The notes below the pieces were generated by a model. That model searched no databases and was not told the DNA's origin. It saw nothing but the letters and a program-made list of their open reading frames with translations. Source: an uncultured Acetobacter sp. (GTDB lineage Bacteria; Pseudomonadota; Alphaproteobacteria; Acetobacterales; Acetobacteraceae). From it: a stretch of DNA of 12,457 bases. The translations under genes and the position numbers were made by a program. Each line of letters starts with the position of its first letter. The first letter of the stretch is position 1. The DNA is taken from NCBI GenBank assembly GCA_937900755.1, contig CALCDN010000031.1, positions 1 to 12,457 of the forward strand. Reading direction: 5' to 3'. Shown here in pieces: positions 1-6,324 of this stretch.

Positions 1-51
1 ATACGAGATCGCTCAGTGTCTCGTGGGCTCGGAGATGTGTATAAGAGACAG
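1..51 (+). other. Illumina Nextera i7 adapter left on contig end (artefact)
   Basis: This is library-construction sequence, not genome. Bases 1-9 (ATACGAGAT) are the inner end of the P7 flow-cell oligo. Bases 10-17 (CGCTCAGT) are an 8-base i7 index whose reverse complement, ACTGAGCG, matches my recollection of index N724. Bases 18-32 (GTCTCGTGGGCTCGG) are the Nextera read-2 primer part. Bases 33-51 (AGATGTGTATAAGAGACAG) are the 19-bp Tn5 mosaic end. The order and phasing are exactly those of a Nextera adapter reading into an insert, so base 52 is the first genomic base. The segment should be trimmed and not read as a transposon or promoter. Confidence 0.98.
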
Positions 52-112
52 TGACTACGGTATGTAGGTAACAGGTTAGAATGTCTGTCATGTTAGATTT
101 TAAGGTCGGTGT

Positions 113-1267
113 ATGAAGTGTCTCTTGATCGGAAGCAGTTTTAGTGCTGTGCCCATGCTGCTTGACCTCAAGCAACGGGGCGCCCAGGTTACTGTTATCG
201 GCAAGTACAAAGGTGATCCCTGTCATCTGTACGCAGACTATTCTGTTTTTGAGGATTATTCAGACCCGGAAGTTTTATTGAAAATCTGTCAGGAGCATAG
301 TTTTGACTATATTGTGCCCACCTGTAACGATTATTCATATGTTGCTGCGTCTTATGTGGCGGAGCAGATGGGGCTGCCAGGTTTTGATTTCCCCCTAACC
401 ACTGCTATCTTGCATACCAAGGATGATTTTCGCCGTTTTTGTCTGGGAATCGGCGTTCGGGTGCCTAAAATTTACGGAGAGGTGAGTGAAATCCATCAAA
501 CCCTGTTTGAAGATATTCAGGGGAGTGTTCTTGTAAAGCCTGTTGACAGTTTTAGCGGGCGTGGTGTGCAGCGTGTTTATGGCGCGCAGGAACTGCCAGC
601 GGCAATTCAGGCGGCATTTTCCATGTCGCGTAATAAAAGAGCAGTTGTAGAAGAATTTGTTGATGGCGCTTTGCATAGCCATACGGCATTTATTATCAAT
701 GGGCAGGTTATCTGGCACGATTTTGTTGATGAATTCTGCGAAATTTATCCCTATCAGGTGGACCGGTCTTCCTATCCGTCCTGTCTGTCCGCAGTCATGC
801 GCGGCGTTGTGCACGAGAGCATAAAAAAAATTATTGCCGCACTTAATCTGTGTAATGGATTGCTACATACACAGTTTATTGCTTCTGACCGAGAATTCTG
901 GATCATCGAATGCATGCGTCGCTGCCCGGGCGATTTTTATGGGTACCATTTTAAATATGCATTTGGTTATGATTACATGCAGCAATATGTGGCATCTTTT
1001 GTTGGGGCTTGTCCTCAGCCACCCGCACCGGGGGGCGTGGTCCAGCCTATAGAGCGGCGGGTTATTTCAGTCGATCAGCAGCACATATTTTTTGGGATTG
1101 CCCTCAATACAGACAGTAGGCAGTCGATTTTCGTGCCTCTGAAAGAAAGTGGTAACCGGATAGAAGCTGCTCCGTTTGATAAGGCCGGTATTCTCTTCTT
1201 GTTGGGGCGGTCAGACGGAAGCATTACGGCGGAAGCGCCTGCTTCACGTATTATCAGTTATGATTGA
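113..1267 (+). CDS. ATP-grasp ligase (carbamoyl-phosphate-synthase-like), surface-sugar operon
   Basis: This 384-residue protein has the ATP-grasp layout. Residues 1-100 form a Rossmann-like pre-ATP-grasp domain (MKCLLIGSSFSAVP at the start). The nucleotide-binding core follows, with the glycine-rich loop VKPVDSFSGRGV (141-152, K142), the adenine-side segment VVEEFVDG (178-185), and the metal-binding strand FWIIECMRRCPGD (262-274, E266). Family members use ATP to join a carboxylate, through an acylphosphate, to an amine or other nucleophile; the substrate here is unknown. The usual E-x-N metal motif reads E-C-M. ATG 113 is the first start after the in-frame TAA at 101-103 and has AAGG at 102-105. 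It is first in a five-gene operon with dTDP-amino-sugar genes, so I infer it acylates an amino sugar, for example with an amino or hydroxy acid. The family call is firm; the substrate is speculation. Confidence 0.85.
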   Translation: MKCLLIGSSFSAVPMLLDLKQRGAQVTVIGKYKGDPCHLYADYSVFEDYSDPEVLLKICQEHSFDYIVPTCNDYSYVAASYVAEQMGLPGFDFPLTTAILHTKDDFRRFCLGIGVRVPKIYGEVSEIHQTLFEDIQGSVLVKPVDSFSGRGVQRVYGAQELPAAIQAAFSMSRNKRAVVEEFVDGALHSHTAFIINGQVIWHDFVDEFCEIYPYQVDRSSYPSCLSAVMRGVVHESIKKIIAALNLCNGLLHTQFIASDREFWIIECMRRCPGDFYGYHFKYAFGYDYMQQYVASFVGACPQPPAPGGVVQPIERRVISVDQQHIFFGIALNTDSRQSIFVPLKESGNRIEAAPFDKAGILFLLGRSDGSITAEAPASRIISYD

Positions 1268-1270
1268 CAC

Positions 1271-2422
1271 ATGCCGCGTGGCCAACAAACCTTGCCTATA
1301 TCAGGCGTTAACATTCCAGGCATGGAACTCAATAGTATGATCATTAAAGATGTTGTGTCTGTCTGGAGCGAGGACAAGGTCAAAAAGGCCCAAAAGCTTT
1401 GTGCTGACTTTTTGTCAGCCCCATCATCCAGACGCTTCATATTTGGCCGTAATGTCTATGCATCGGCTGTTGTATCCCAACTGGATGTGGCAGCCTTTGT
1501 GGATGATTTTACCCCTGACCGTGAGGATCGGGGTATTCCCGTTATCCGTTCGGACGAACTGCCCGCTGATGCCATTGTCCTTGCCGTTTCTGGTGGGCGT
1601 CCGTTAACGGTCCGTAAGCAGCTTGCGGAGCGGGGTCTTGCCCATCTGGACTATTTTACACTCCTCCAATGGGGTAACCTGTCCCTACCAGAGGCCGTGT
1701 TCAATGAAGGCTTCCGTGAGCTTTATGATACTAACCATGAGCAGATTGCATGGTTGGACGCGTTGATGGCGGATGATGAATCGCGTGAAACGCTGCATAG
1801 GCTGCTGGCTTTCCGTTATAGCTACGATCTGGATTGCCTGAACGGTTTTGCCGAGCGGCAGACCGAACAGTATTTTGAACCATTCCTGAACCTGCGGGCG
1901 GGCAAGCCGGTCTTTGTGGATGTTGGCGGGTTTGATGGTTTTACCGCCGAGGAATTCATCAGGCGGTCGCCCGACTATAAGGCCGTGTATGTTTTTGAAC
2001 CTGAAGTCGGCAATTATGAAAAATGTCGTAAAAGGCTTGCGCAGTATCGTGATATTCACCTGCTACCCTACGGCGCAGGTGCCAAAAACGAAACTCTACG
2101 CTTTTCTTCCGCGGGGTCTGCTTCCAGCGTTTGCGAAAATGGTGAAGCAGAAATTCTCATTCGTCGGATTGATGATGTGGTGGATGATCAGCCAACATTC
2201 ATCAAAATGGACATCGAAGGTGTTGAACTCGCGGCCCTTGAGGGGGCGCGCCGGTCTATTTCGGAGCATAGTCCTGCTTTGGCGATTTGTGTCTATCATC
2301 GTCCCAGCGACTTTTGGACCGTGCCTCGTCTCGTGCTTTCCATGATGCCGGATTATGCCATATATTTAAGGCATTATACCGAATCAATTTATGAGACCGT
2401 TATGTATTTCGTGCCCCGATAA
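1271..2422 (+). CDS. FkbM-family SAM-dependent methyltransferase with N-terminal Rossmann-like domain
   Basis: Probably an S-adenosylmethionine-dependent O-methyltransferase acting on a sugar of the surface glycan. Residues about 55-135 form an N-terminal alpha/beta domain starting RRFIFGRNVYA and containing VAAFVDDF and AIVLAVSGG, resembling the nucleotide-fold N-domain of sugar-modifying enzymes. A helical linker follows. The FkbM domain occupies about 205-383: SAM-binding motif I VFVDVGGFDGFTAEEF (214-229), the acidic strand end VFEPEVGN (241-248), and the FkbM signature IKMDIEGVELAALEGA (311-326). The ORF begins three bases after the upstream stop, but no clear ribosome site precedes ATG 1271. 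Internal ATGs at 1322 and 1337 are plausible; 1337 fits best where recognisable protein begins (MIIKDVVSVW). The first 17-22 residues are therefore uncertain. The methylated position cannot be read from sequence. Confidence 0.85.
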   Translation: MPRGQQTLPISGVNIPGMELNSMIIKDVVSVWSEDKVKKAQKLCADFLSAPSSRRFIFGRNVYASAVVSQLDVAAFVDDFTPDREDRGIPVIRSDELPADAIVLAVSGGRPLTVRKQLAERGLAHLDYFTLLQWGNLSLPEAVFNEGFRELYDTNHEQIAWLDALMADDESRETLHRLLAFRYSYDLDCLNGFAERQTEQYFEPFLNLRAGKPVFVDVGGFDGFTAEEFIRRSPDYKAVYVFEPEVGNYEKCRKRLAQYRDIHLLPYGAGAKNETLRFSSAGSASSVCENGEAEILIRRIDDVVDDQPTFIKMDIEGVELAALEGARRSISEHSPALAICVYHRPSDFWTVPRLVLSMMPDYAIYLRHYTESIYETVMYFVPR

Positions 2423-2444
2423 ACAATGAATATGGATAAAGTCC

Positions 2445-2855
2445 ATGTCAGTCGATGACTGTATGCTGGTTGACCTTCCCAAGATTACCGATCAACGCGG
2501 TAATCTGACCTTTATTGAACGGGGGAAGGGAGTAATGTTTGATATCCGTCGTGTGTACTACCTGTACGATATTCCTAGTGGCGTGAGCCGCGGGGGACAT
2601 GGCCATAAAAAATTATCGCAGCTCATGATCGCAACATCGGGAAGTTTTGACGTGCTTCTTGATGATGGGCGTAAACAACGGACTGTCCACCTTAACCGTC
2701 CGTTTCAGGGATTATATATATGTCCGATGATCTGGCGGGAACTGGACAATTTTTCATCCGGTTCCATCTGTCTGGTACTGGCTTCCGATATGTATGATGA
2801 ATCCGATTATTACAGAAATTACAGCGAGTTTTGTAAAGCAGCCGAGGTATCATAA
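2445..2855 (+). CDS. FdtA/QdtA-type dTDP-4-oxo-6-deoxyglucose 3,4-ketoisomerase (cupin)
   Basis: A 136-residue single-domain cupin of the FdtA/QdtA (WxcM-like) family, close to the usual family length. These cytosolic enzymes move the keto group of dTDP-4-keto-6-deoxyglucose from C4 to C3, giving a 3-keto-6-deoxy sugar ready for transamination. Visible signatures are DQRGNLTFIE (16-25), RRVYYLYDIPSGVSRGGHGHKK (35-56, with the paired histidines H52 and H54 expected in the active site), LDDG in the cupin core, and NRPFQGLYICPMIWREL (84-100), ending in DESDYYRNYSEF. FdtA yields the galacto and QdtA the gluco epimer, and I cannot tell which applies. ATG 2445 follows GGATAAAG; other nearby ATGs are out of frame. 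Its stop overlaps the start of the aminotransferase gene, which uses its product. Confidence 0.9.
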   Translation: MSVDDCMLVDLPKITDQRGNLTFIERGKGVMFDIRRVYYLYDIPSGVSRGGHGHKKLSQLMIATSGSFDVLLDDGRKQRTVHLNRPFQGLYICPMIWRELDNFSSGSICLVLASDMYDESDYYRNYSEFCKAAEVS

Positions 2856-3952
2856 TGACCGTTCCCTTTCTCAATGTTGAGGCAACGTACCAGGAACTCA
2901 AAGTCGATATAGATGCCGCTGTCGCTCGTGTTCTGGCAAGTGGGTGGTACATTCATGGGCCAGAAGTCGAAGCGTTCGAGGCCGAGTTTGCGGCCTATTG
3001 CGGCGTAAGCCATGCAGTCGGCACGGCGAATGGGCTGGATGCACTTGTTCTTGCCCTTCGTGCGATGGGTATTGGTCCGGGGGACGAGGTTCTGGTGCCG
3101 TCCAATACCTTTATTGCTACGTGGCTTGCGGTTACACAGGTTGGTGCTACGCCCATAGCGGTTGAACCGGACCCGGCGACCTATAATATGGACCCGACGC
3201 GTCTTGCAGCGGCATGGACACCACGTTGCAAGGCCATCATCCCCGTTCATCTTTATGGGCAACCTGCGAACCTGGCGCCTATTGCCGCATTTGCGCGGGA
3301 AAAAGGGCTTGCACTTATTGAAGATGCGGCTCAGGCGCATGGTGCGCGGTACCAAGGGCAAAGAATTGGTGCGTATAGCGATATGGCCTGCTGGAGTTTT
3401 TACCCCGGCAAGAACCTTGGTGCGTTTGGTGATGGCGGGGCCGTAACAACCAACAATCTGGAGTTGGCAGATAAGGTGCGGGTGTTGGGTAATTATGGGG
3501 CTCGCATTAAATATCACCACGAAGCACTCGGCGTGAACAGCCGTCTGGACCCGGTGCAGGCGGCTGTGCTCCGGGTCAAGCTCCAGCATCTGGACGCATG
3601 GAATGACCGGCGGCGGCAGATTGCCGCGCGTTATATCGAGGCGTTCAGGAGCACGGACCTGGGCTTGCCATTTGCGCCGGACTGGGCAGAGCCCGTATGG
3701 CACCTGTTTGTCGTGCGTTCACAGAATCGGGCACGGTTGCAGAATAACCTGGCCAAAGAGGGTGTAACCGCGTTGATTCATTACCCGATTGCCCCGTTCA
3801 TGCAGCCGGCCTACCAGAACAGCGGGCAGGTTTTTCCTGCTCAGCCCATAGCGGTAGAGCTTGCGCGGGACGTGTTGAGCCTGCCCATTGGTCCCCACTT
3901 GCAACCGGTTGAACAGGAGCGTGTGATTGCTGCTGTTTGCAAGTACGCTTAA
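2855..3952 (+). CDS. DegT/DnrJ/EryC1/StrS-family PLP aminotransferase (FdtB/QdtB-like)
   Basis: A sugar-nucleotide aminotransferase of 365 residues, full length for the family. It should transfer an amino group, normally from glutamate, to C3 of the dTDP-3-keto-6-deoxyhexose made by the preceding gene, giving dTDP-Fuc3N or dTDP-Qui3N. Fold-type-I signatures are visible: VGTANGLDALVLALRA (55-70, cofactor phosphate loop), VPSNTFIAT (81-89), IEDAAQAHGA (155-164, with D157 and Q160 contacting PLP), and SFYPGKNLGAFGDGGA (181-196), where K186 is the expected Schiff-base lysine. NSRLDPVQAAVLRVKL (228-243) is the typical family segment. The start codon overlaps the ketoisomerase stop in TAATG (2853-2857), preceded by GAGG at 2844-2847, implying translational coupling. 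The 3-amino position is inferred from this pairing. No acyltransferase follows. Confidence 0.92.
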   Translation: MTVPFLNVEATYQELKVDIDAAVARVLASGWYIHGPEVEAFEAEFAAYCGVSHAVGTANGLDALVLALRAMGIGPGDEVLVPSNTFIATWLAVTQVGATPIAVEPDPATYNMDPTRLAAAWTPRCKAIIPVHLYGQPANLAPIAAFAREKGLALIEDAAQAHGARYQGQRIGAYSDMACWSFYPGKNLGAFGDGGAVTTNNLELADKVRVLGNYGARIKYHHEALGVNSRLDPVQAAVLRVKLQHLDAWNDRRRQIAARYIEAFRSTDLGLPFAPDWAEPVWHLFVVRSQNRARLQNNLAKEGVTALIHYPIAPFMQPAYQNSGQVFPAQPIAVELARDVLSLPIGPHLQPVEQERVIAAVCKYA

Positions 3953-3999
3953 CGACGTTTTTTGAATTGCGTCTGCAACATACTCTGAAGGGGCTTGCA

Positions 4000-5049
4000 A
4001 TGCAGTGTAAACTGCGATTTCTCATCTCGGGACCCGGGCTTATCGGTAAGCAGCATGCACGCCTGATTGAGCAGCGTGATGATTGCGAACTGGTAGCCAT
4101 TGTTGCCCCCGATGATGCCGGGAACAGGGAATTTGCCGCAGCGCACTCAGCGCGATTTTATACCAGCCTGACCGATGCGCTGTCTGCGGAGACCATTGAT
4201 GCCTGTATTATCAGTTCCCCCAATGCATTCCATTATGAGCAGGCTGCAACCTGCCTTGATTGTGGTATTCCATGCTTGGTGGAAAAGCCGGTAACCGATA
4301 GTTTGGAAACGGCGGAGGCTCTGGTTACACTGGTAGAACAGTCTGGTGTGCCCCTGCTTGTAGGGCATCATAGAAGATACAGCTTCCTTTTGGGCAAGGC
4401 TCTGGGATTCCTGCACTCCGAGCGGTTTGGCCGTCTGGTTGCGTTGCAAGGTTCAGCCCTGTTTTACAAGCCAGCATCTTATTTTGTAGACGGGCCTTGG
4501 CGGGCCGTGCCCGGTGGTGGCCCCATACTGATCAACCTGATCCATGAAGTGGATCTGATGCGGCAGTTCGGCGGTGAAATTGCGACAGTGCAGGCTCTGG
4601 CGGGCCACGATATCAGAAATTTTGAGGTTGAAGATACCGTTTCAATCGCTATCAAGTTTCGTAACGGTGCGCTGGGTAGTTTTCTGCTGTCTGATATTGC
4701 GGCCAGTTCAAAAAGCTGGGAAATGACCAGTGGAGAAAACCCAGCGTACCCACATTTTCCAGACGAGACATGCTATCATTTTGCCGGAACAAACGGTTCT
4801 CTTGATTTCCCAAGCATGCAGGCCAAAACATACGGAGCCGAAGCCCAGCGTTCGTGGTGGAAACCGTTCGAGCAGTTTTCTCTCACGTTTGAACGGCGCG
4901 ATCCGTTGACAGAGCAACTGGATCATTTTGTGAATGTTATTCGTCATGCCGAGAAGCCGCGGGTTACTGCAGAAGACGGTTACCGCAATATGCTGGTGAT
5001 TGAAGCTATCAGGCGTTCCATAGAAAAGCGCGTGGCTGTCGACCTGTAA
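4000..5049 (+). CDS. Gfo/Idh/MocA-family NAD(P)-dependent oxidoreductase
   Basis: A 349-residue oxidoreductase with an N-terminal Rossmann domain (LRFLISGPGLIGKQHARL, glycine motif 11-16), the family motif CLVEKPVTD (92-100, with the EKP lysine K96), and a C-terminal alpha/beta substrate domain containing GGGPILINLIHEVDLM (172-187, H182 the likely catalytic base). Relatives oxidise or reduce sugar rings, including C3 of nucleotide sugars (KijD10, WlbA types). Behind a 3-keto-forming isomerase it may act on the keto sugar or the final modified sugar; the substrate is unproven. The frame is open from 3937, but ATG 4000 is preferred: it has GAAGGGG at 3988-3994 and begins just before the Rossmann strand, whereas the upstream 21 residues look non-native and overlap the aminotransferase. 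It is last in the operon. Confidence 0.9.
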   Translation: MQCKLRFLISGPGLIGKQHARLIEQRDDCELVAIVAPDDAGNREFAAAHSARFYTSLTDALSAETIDACIISSPNAFHYEQAATCLDCGIPCLVEKPVTDSLETAEALVTLVEQSGVPLLVGHHRRYSFLLGKALGFLHSERFGRLVALQGSALFYKPASYFVDGPWRAVPGGGPILINLIHEVDLMRQFGGEIATVQALAGHDIRNFEVEDTVSIAIKFRNGALGSFLLSDIAASSKSWEMTSGENPAYPHFPDETCYHFAGTNGSLDFPSMQAKTYGAEAQRSWWKPFEQFSLTFERRDPLTEQLDHFVNVIRHAEKPRVTAEDGYRNMLVIEAIRRSIEKRVAVDL

Positions 5050-5087
5050 TCCAACCAGATCATAGTCGCTTTTATGTAAAGTGTTCT

Positions 5088-5137
5088 CATGGGGTATGGC
5101 TTGCTCATGACCCATGTATTGTCTTTTGTTTTATTTC
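5088..5137 (+). terminator. Possible Rho-independent terminator of the five-gene operon
   Basis: Thirty-eight bases after the oxidoreductase stop, CATGGG (5088-5093) can pair with CCCATG (5111-5116) across a 17-base loop. The right arm is followed by a T-rich tract (5117-5137, containing TTTTGTTTTATTT). Position and tail suit transcription termination before the oppositely oriented glycosyltransferase gene. The short stem and long loop keep confidence low. Confidence 0.35.
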
Positions 5138-5157
5138 TGTCGCGTGGGGCTTTCAGG

Positions 5158-6177
5158 CTAAAATCGGTTTAGTAATGCGGGGAATATGGAGCATGCAGCA
5201 TAAACACGTGGGATAAGCGAAGTCTGCGGGTTGGAGAGAGCCTGCCGAATAAGGCGGGTATTGCCACGTCTTCGCGCGTATCGAAGTGTGGCACATTCCG
5301 TCCGCCATAGAAGTTTTTTGCCGTAAGTGGAGCCAAAAAGCTGCTTTGCCGTGTTTCTGGCTTTTTGTATATCGGAAAATGTTTCAAAAATTATACTATC
5401 CCATCTGAAGTTTTTCCAATATTTTTGTGGAATATATTTAGCAACAACTTCTGCAATAAGTTGGAACTGGCGAATAGCCGCGCGGTGGATGTTGTCGGGA
5501 TGTAAGCGATAGAGCCACAGGCTGTTTTCATCAAAATGGAAAGAATGGTGGGTGGCAGCAAGGTACTTGAATAAACGGATGATAAAAGCGTAGTCATCAG
5601 CTTTTAATGTTGTGTCAAAACCATCAATATCTTCTATAATGCTTCGCCTTATGACCATGCCCTGAAGAAAAATACGAGAAACAGAGCAATACAGGTGTCC
5701 TTGCAAAACACGCTCAGAATCATGGCTTCTTAGGGTAGCAAGGAAACCGGGTGTGTAAAGGGAGGGGACTGGCTGCGATGGATCCTCTGTTAAGAAAAGC
5801 AGACGTGGCAGGACTAGGGCAAGATGTGGGTTGGCGTTGAGCATCTGCACTGTTTTTGCAAGGGGAAAACTTGGTCCCAGCAGATCATCTCCGGACATGA
5901 ACAGCACGTATTCTCCGTGCGATTCATCAAGAAGACGCTGGCTGTTTGCCGCTGTCAGGCCACCGCTATTGGGTTGTGTAAGCAGGGTAATGCGACCATT
6001 GCTCTGCGCAAGCTCTGTGACAATAAGTGGTGTATTGTCTGTTGATCCGTCATCTAAAACCCATATATGCATGGGTTGAAAATTACAACTCAATAAACTC
6101 ATGAGGCAGTTGTAAATATACTTCTCATGATTATAAGTTAAAACAATACATGATACGGATATTTTTTCATTTTTCAT
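5158..6177 (-). CDS. Family 2 glycosyltransferase (GT-A fold)
   Basis: A 339-residue inverting glycosyltransferase that would add a sugar from a nucleotide donor to a growing glycan on the cytoplasmic face of the membrane. The GT2 fold is clear: VSCIVLTYNHEKYIYNCL (8-25), the UDP-binding LDDGSTDNTP (41-50), NSGGLTAANSQ (70-80), and the metal-binding SGDD (95-98). The acceptor-side segment is GMVIRRSIIEDIDGFD (173-188), followed by ADDYAFIIRL (193-202), where the acidic pair is a candidate for the catalytic base. The C-terminal third is basic and lacks an obvious transmembrane segment. It is the only glycosyltransferase in the window, so partners must lie elsewhere. The start at 6177 has AGGT about nine bases upstream. 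The gene is AT-richer than the blocks on either side and diverges from the sulfotransferase-like gene. Donor and acceptor cannot be predicted. Confidence 0.9.
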   Translation of the reverse strand: MKNEKISVSCIVLTYNHEKYIYNCLMSLLSCNFQPMHIWVLDDGSTDNTPLIVTELAQSNGRITLLTQPNSGGLTAANSQRLLDESHGEYVLFMSGDDLLGPSFPLAKTVQMLNANPHLALVLPRLLFLTEDPSQPVPSLYTPGFLATLRSHDSERVLQGHLYCSVSRIFLQGMVIRRSIIEDIDGFDTTLKADDYAFIIRLFKYLAATHHSFHFDENSLWLYRLHPDNIHRAAIRQFQLIAEVVAKYIPQKYWKNFRWDSIIFETFSDIQKARNTAKQLFGSTYGKKLLWRTECATLRYARRRGNTRLIRQALSNPQTSLIPRVYAACSIFPALLNRF

Positions 6178-6324
6178 TTATTGTGTACCTGTTTTATATC
6201 TATATATATTGCGATATGCTCTTGTATTTGCGGTGTCTGGCGAGCGGAATATAGACACCGCAAGAGAGTATATGTTAATGGGAAATTACAACATACCTCG
6301 TTCATTTAAATTGGGATATCATTT
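6178..6324. promoter_or_regulatory. Divergent intergenic region between glycosyltransferase and sulfotransferase-like genes
   Basis: This very AT-rich 147-bp spacer must carry expression signals for both outward-facing genes. On the minus strand, a TATATATAGAT stretch (around 6197-6210) could supply a -10 box for the glycosyltransferase. On the plus strand several AT-rich hexamers could serve, but none has a convincing -35 partner. GGGA at 6313-6316 is a reasonable ribosome site for the gene starting at 6325. An inverted repeat in the middle is described separately. The regulatory role is inferred from gene arrangement alone. Confidence 0.45.
6228..6263. repeat. Perfect 11-bp inverted repeat in divergent promoter region
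   Basis: TTGCGGTGTCT (6228-6238) is matched by its exact reverse complement AGACACCGCAA (6253-6263) around a 14-base centre. Symmetry extends imperfectly outward: CTCTT and ATAT on the left (6214-6223) face AGAG and ATAT on the right (6263-6273) with a bulge of about six bases. The arms are GC-rich inside otherwise AT-rich DNA. No T-run follows on either side, so a terminator is unlikely. An operator or a 5'-UTR hairpin is more plausible. Confidence 0.7.

Noticed and set aside
33..51. Tn5 mosaic end read as a genomic transposon terminus
   Set aside because: It is directly preceded by the Nextera read-2 primer, an index and the P7 tail, so it comes from library tagmentation, not a resident Tn5/IS50 element.
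52..112. Possible 3' end of an upstream gene cut by the contig edge
   Set aside because: All three forward frames meet stops within about 20 bases of the genomic start, leaving too few codons to identify any gene.
2819..3703. A 294-codon open frame on the - strand opposite the aminotransferase
   Set aside because: The translation is Arg/Cys/Pro-rich without recognisable motifs, and the opposite strand encodes a complete PLP aminotransferase with all key residues.
3937..3999. Upstream start (ATG 3937) for the Gfo/Idh oxidoreductase
   Set aside because: It overlaps the aminotransferase end and adds residues with no family resemblance. ATG 4000 has a strong ribosome site (GAAGGGG) and begins at the Rossmann fold.
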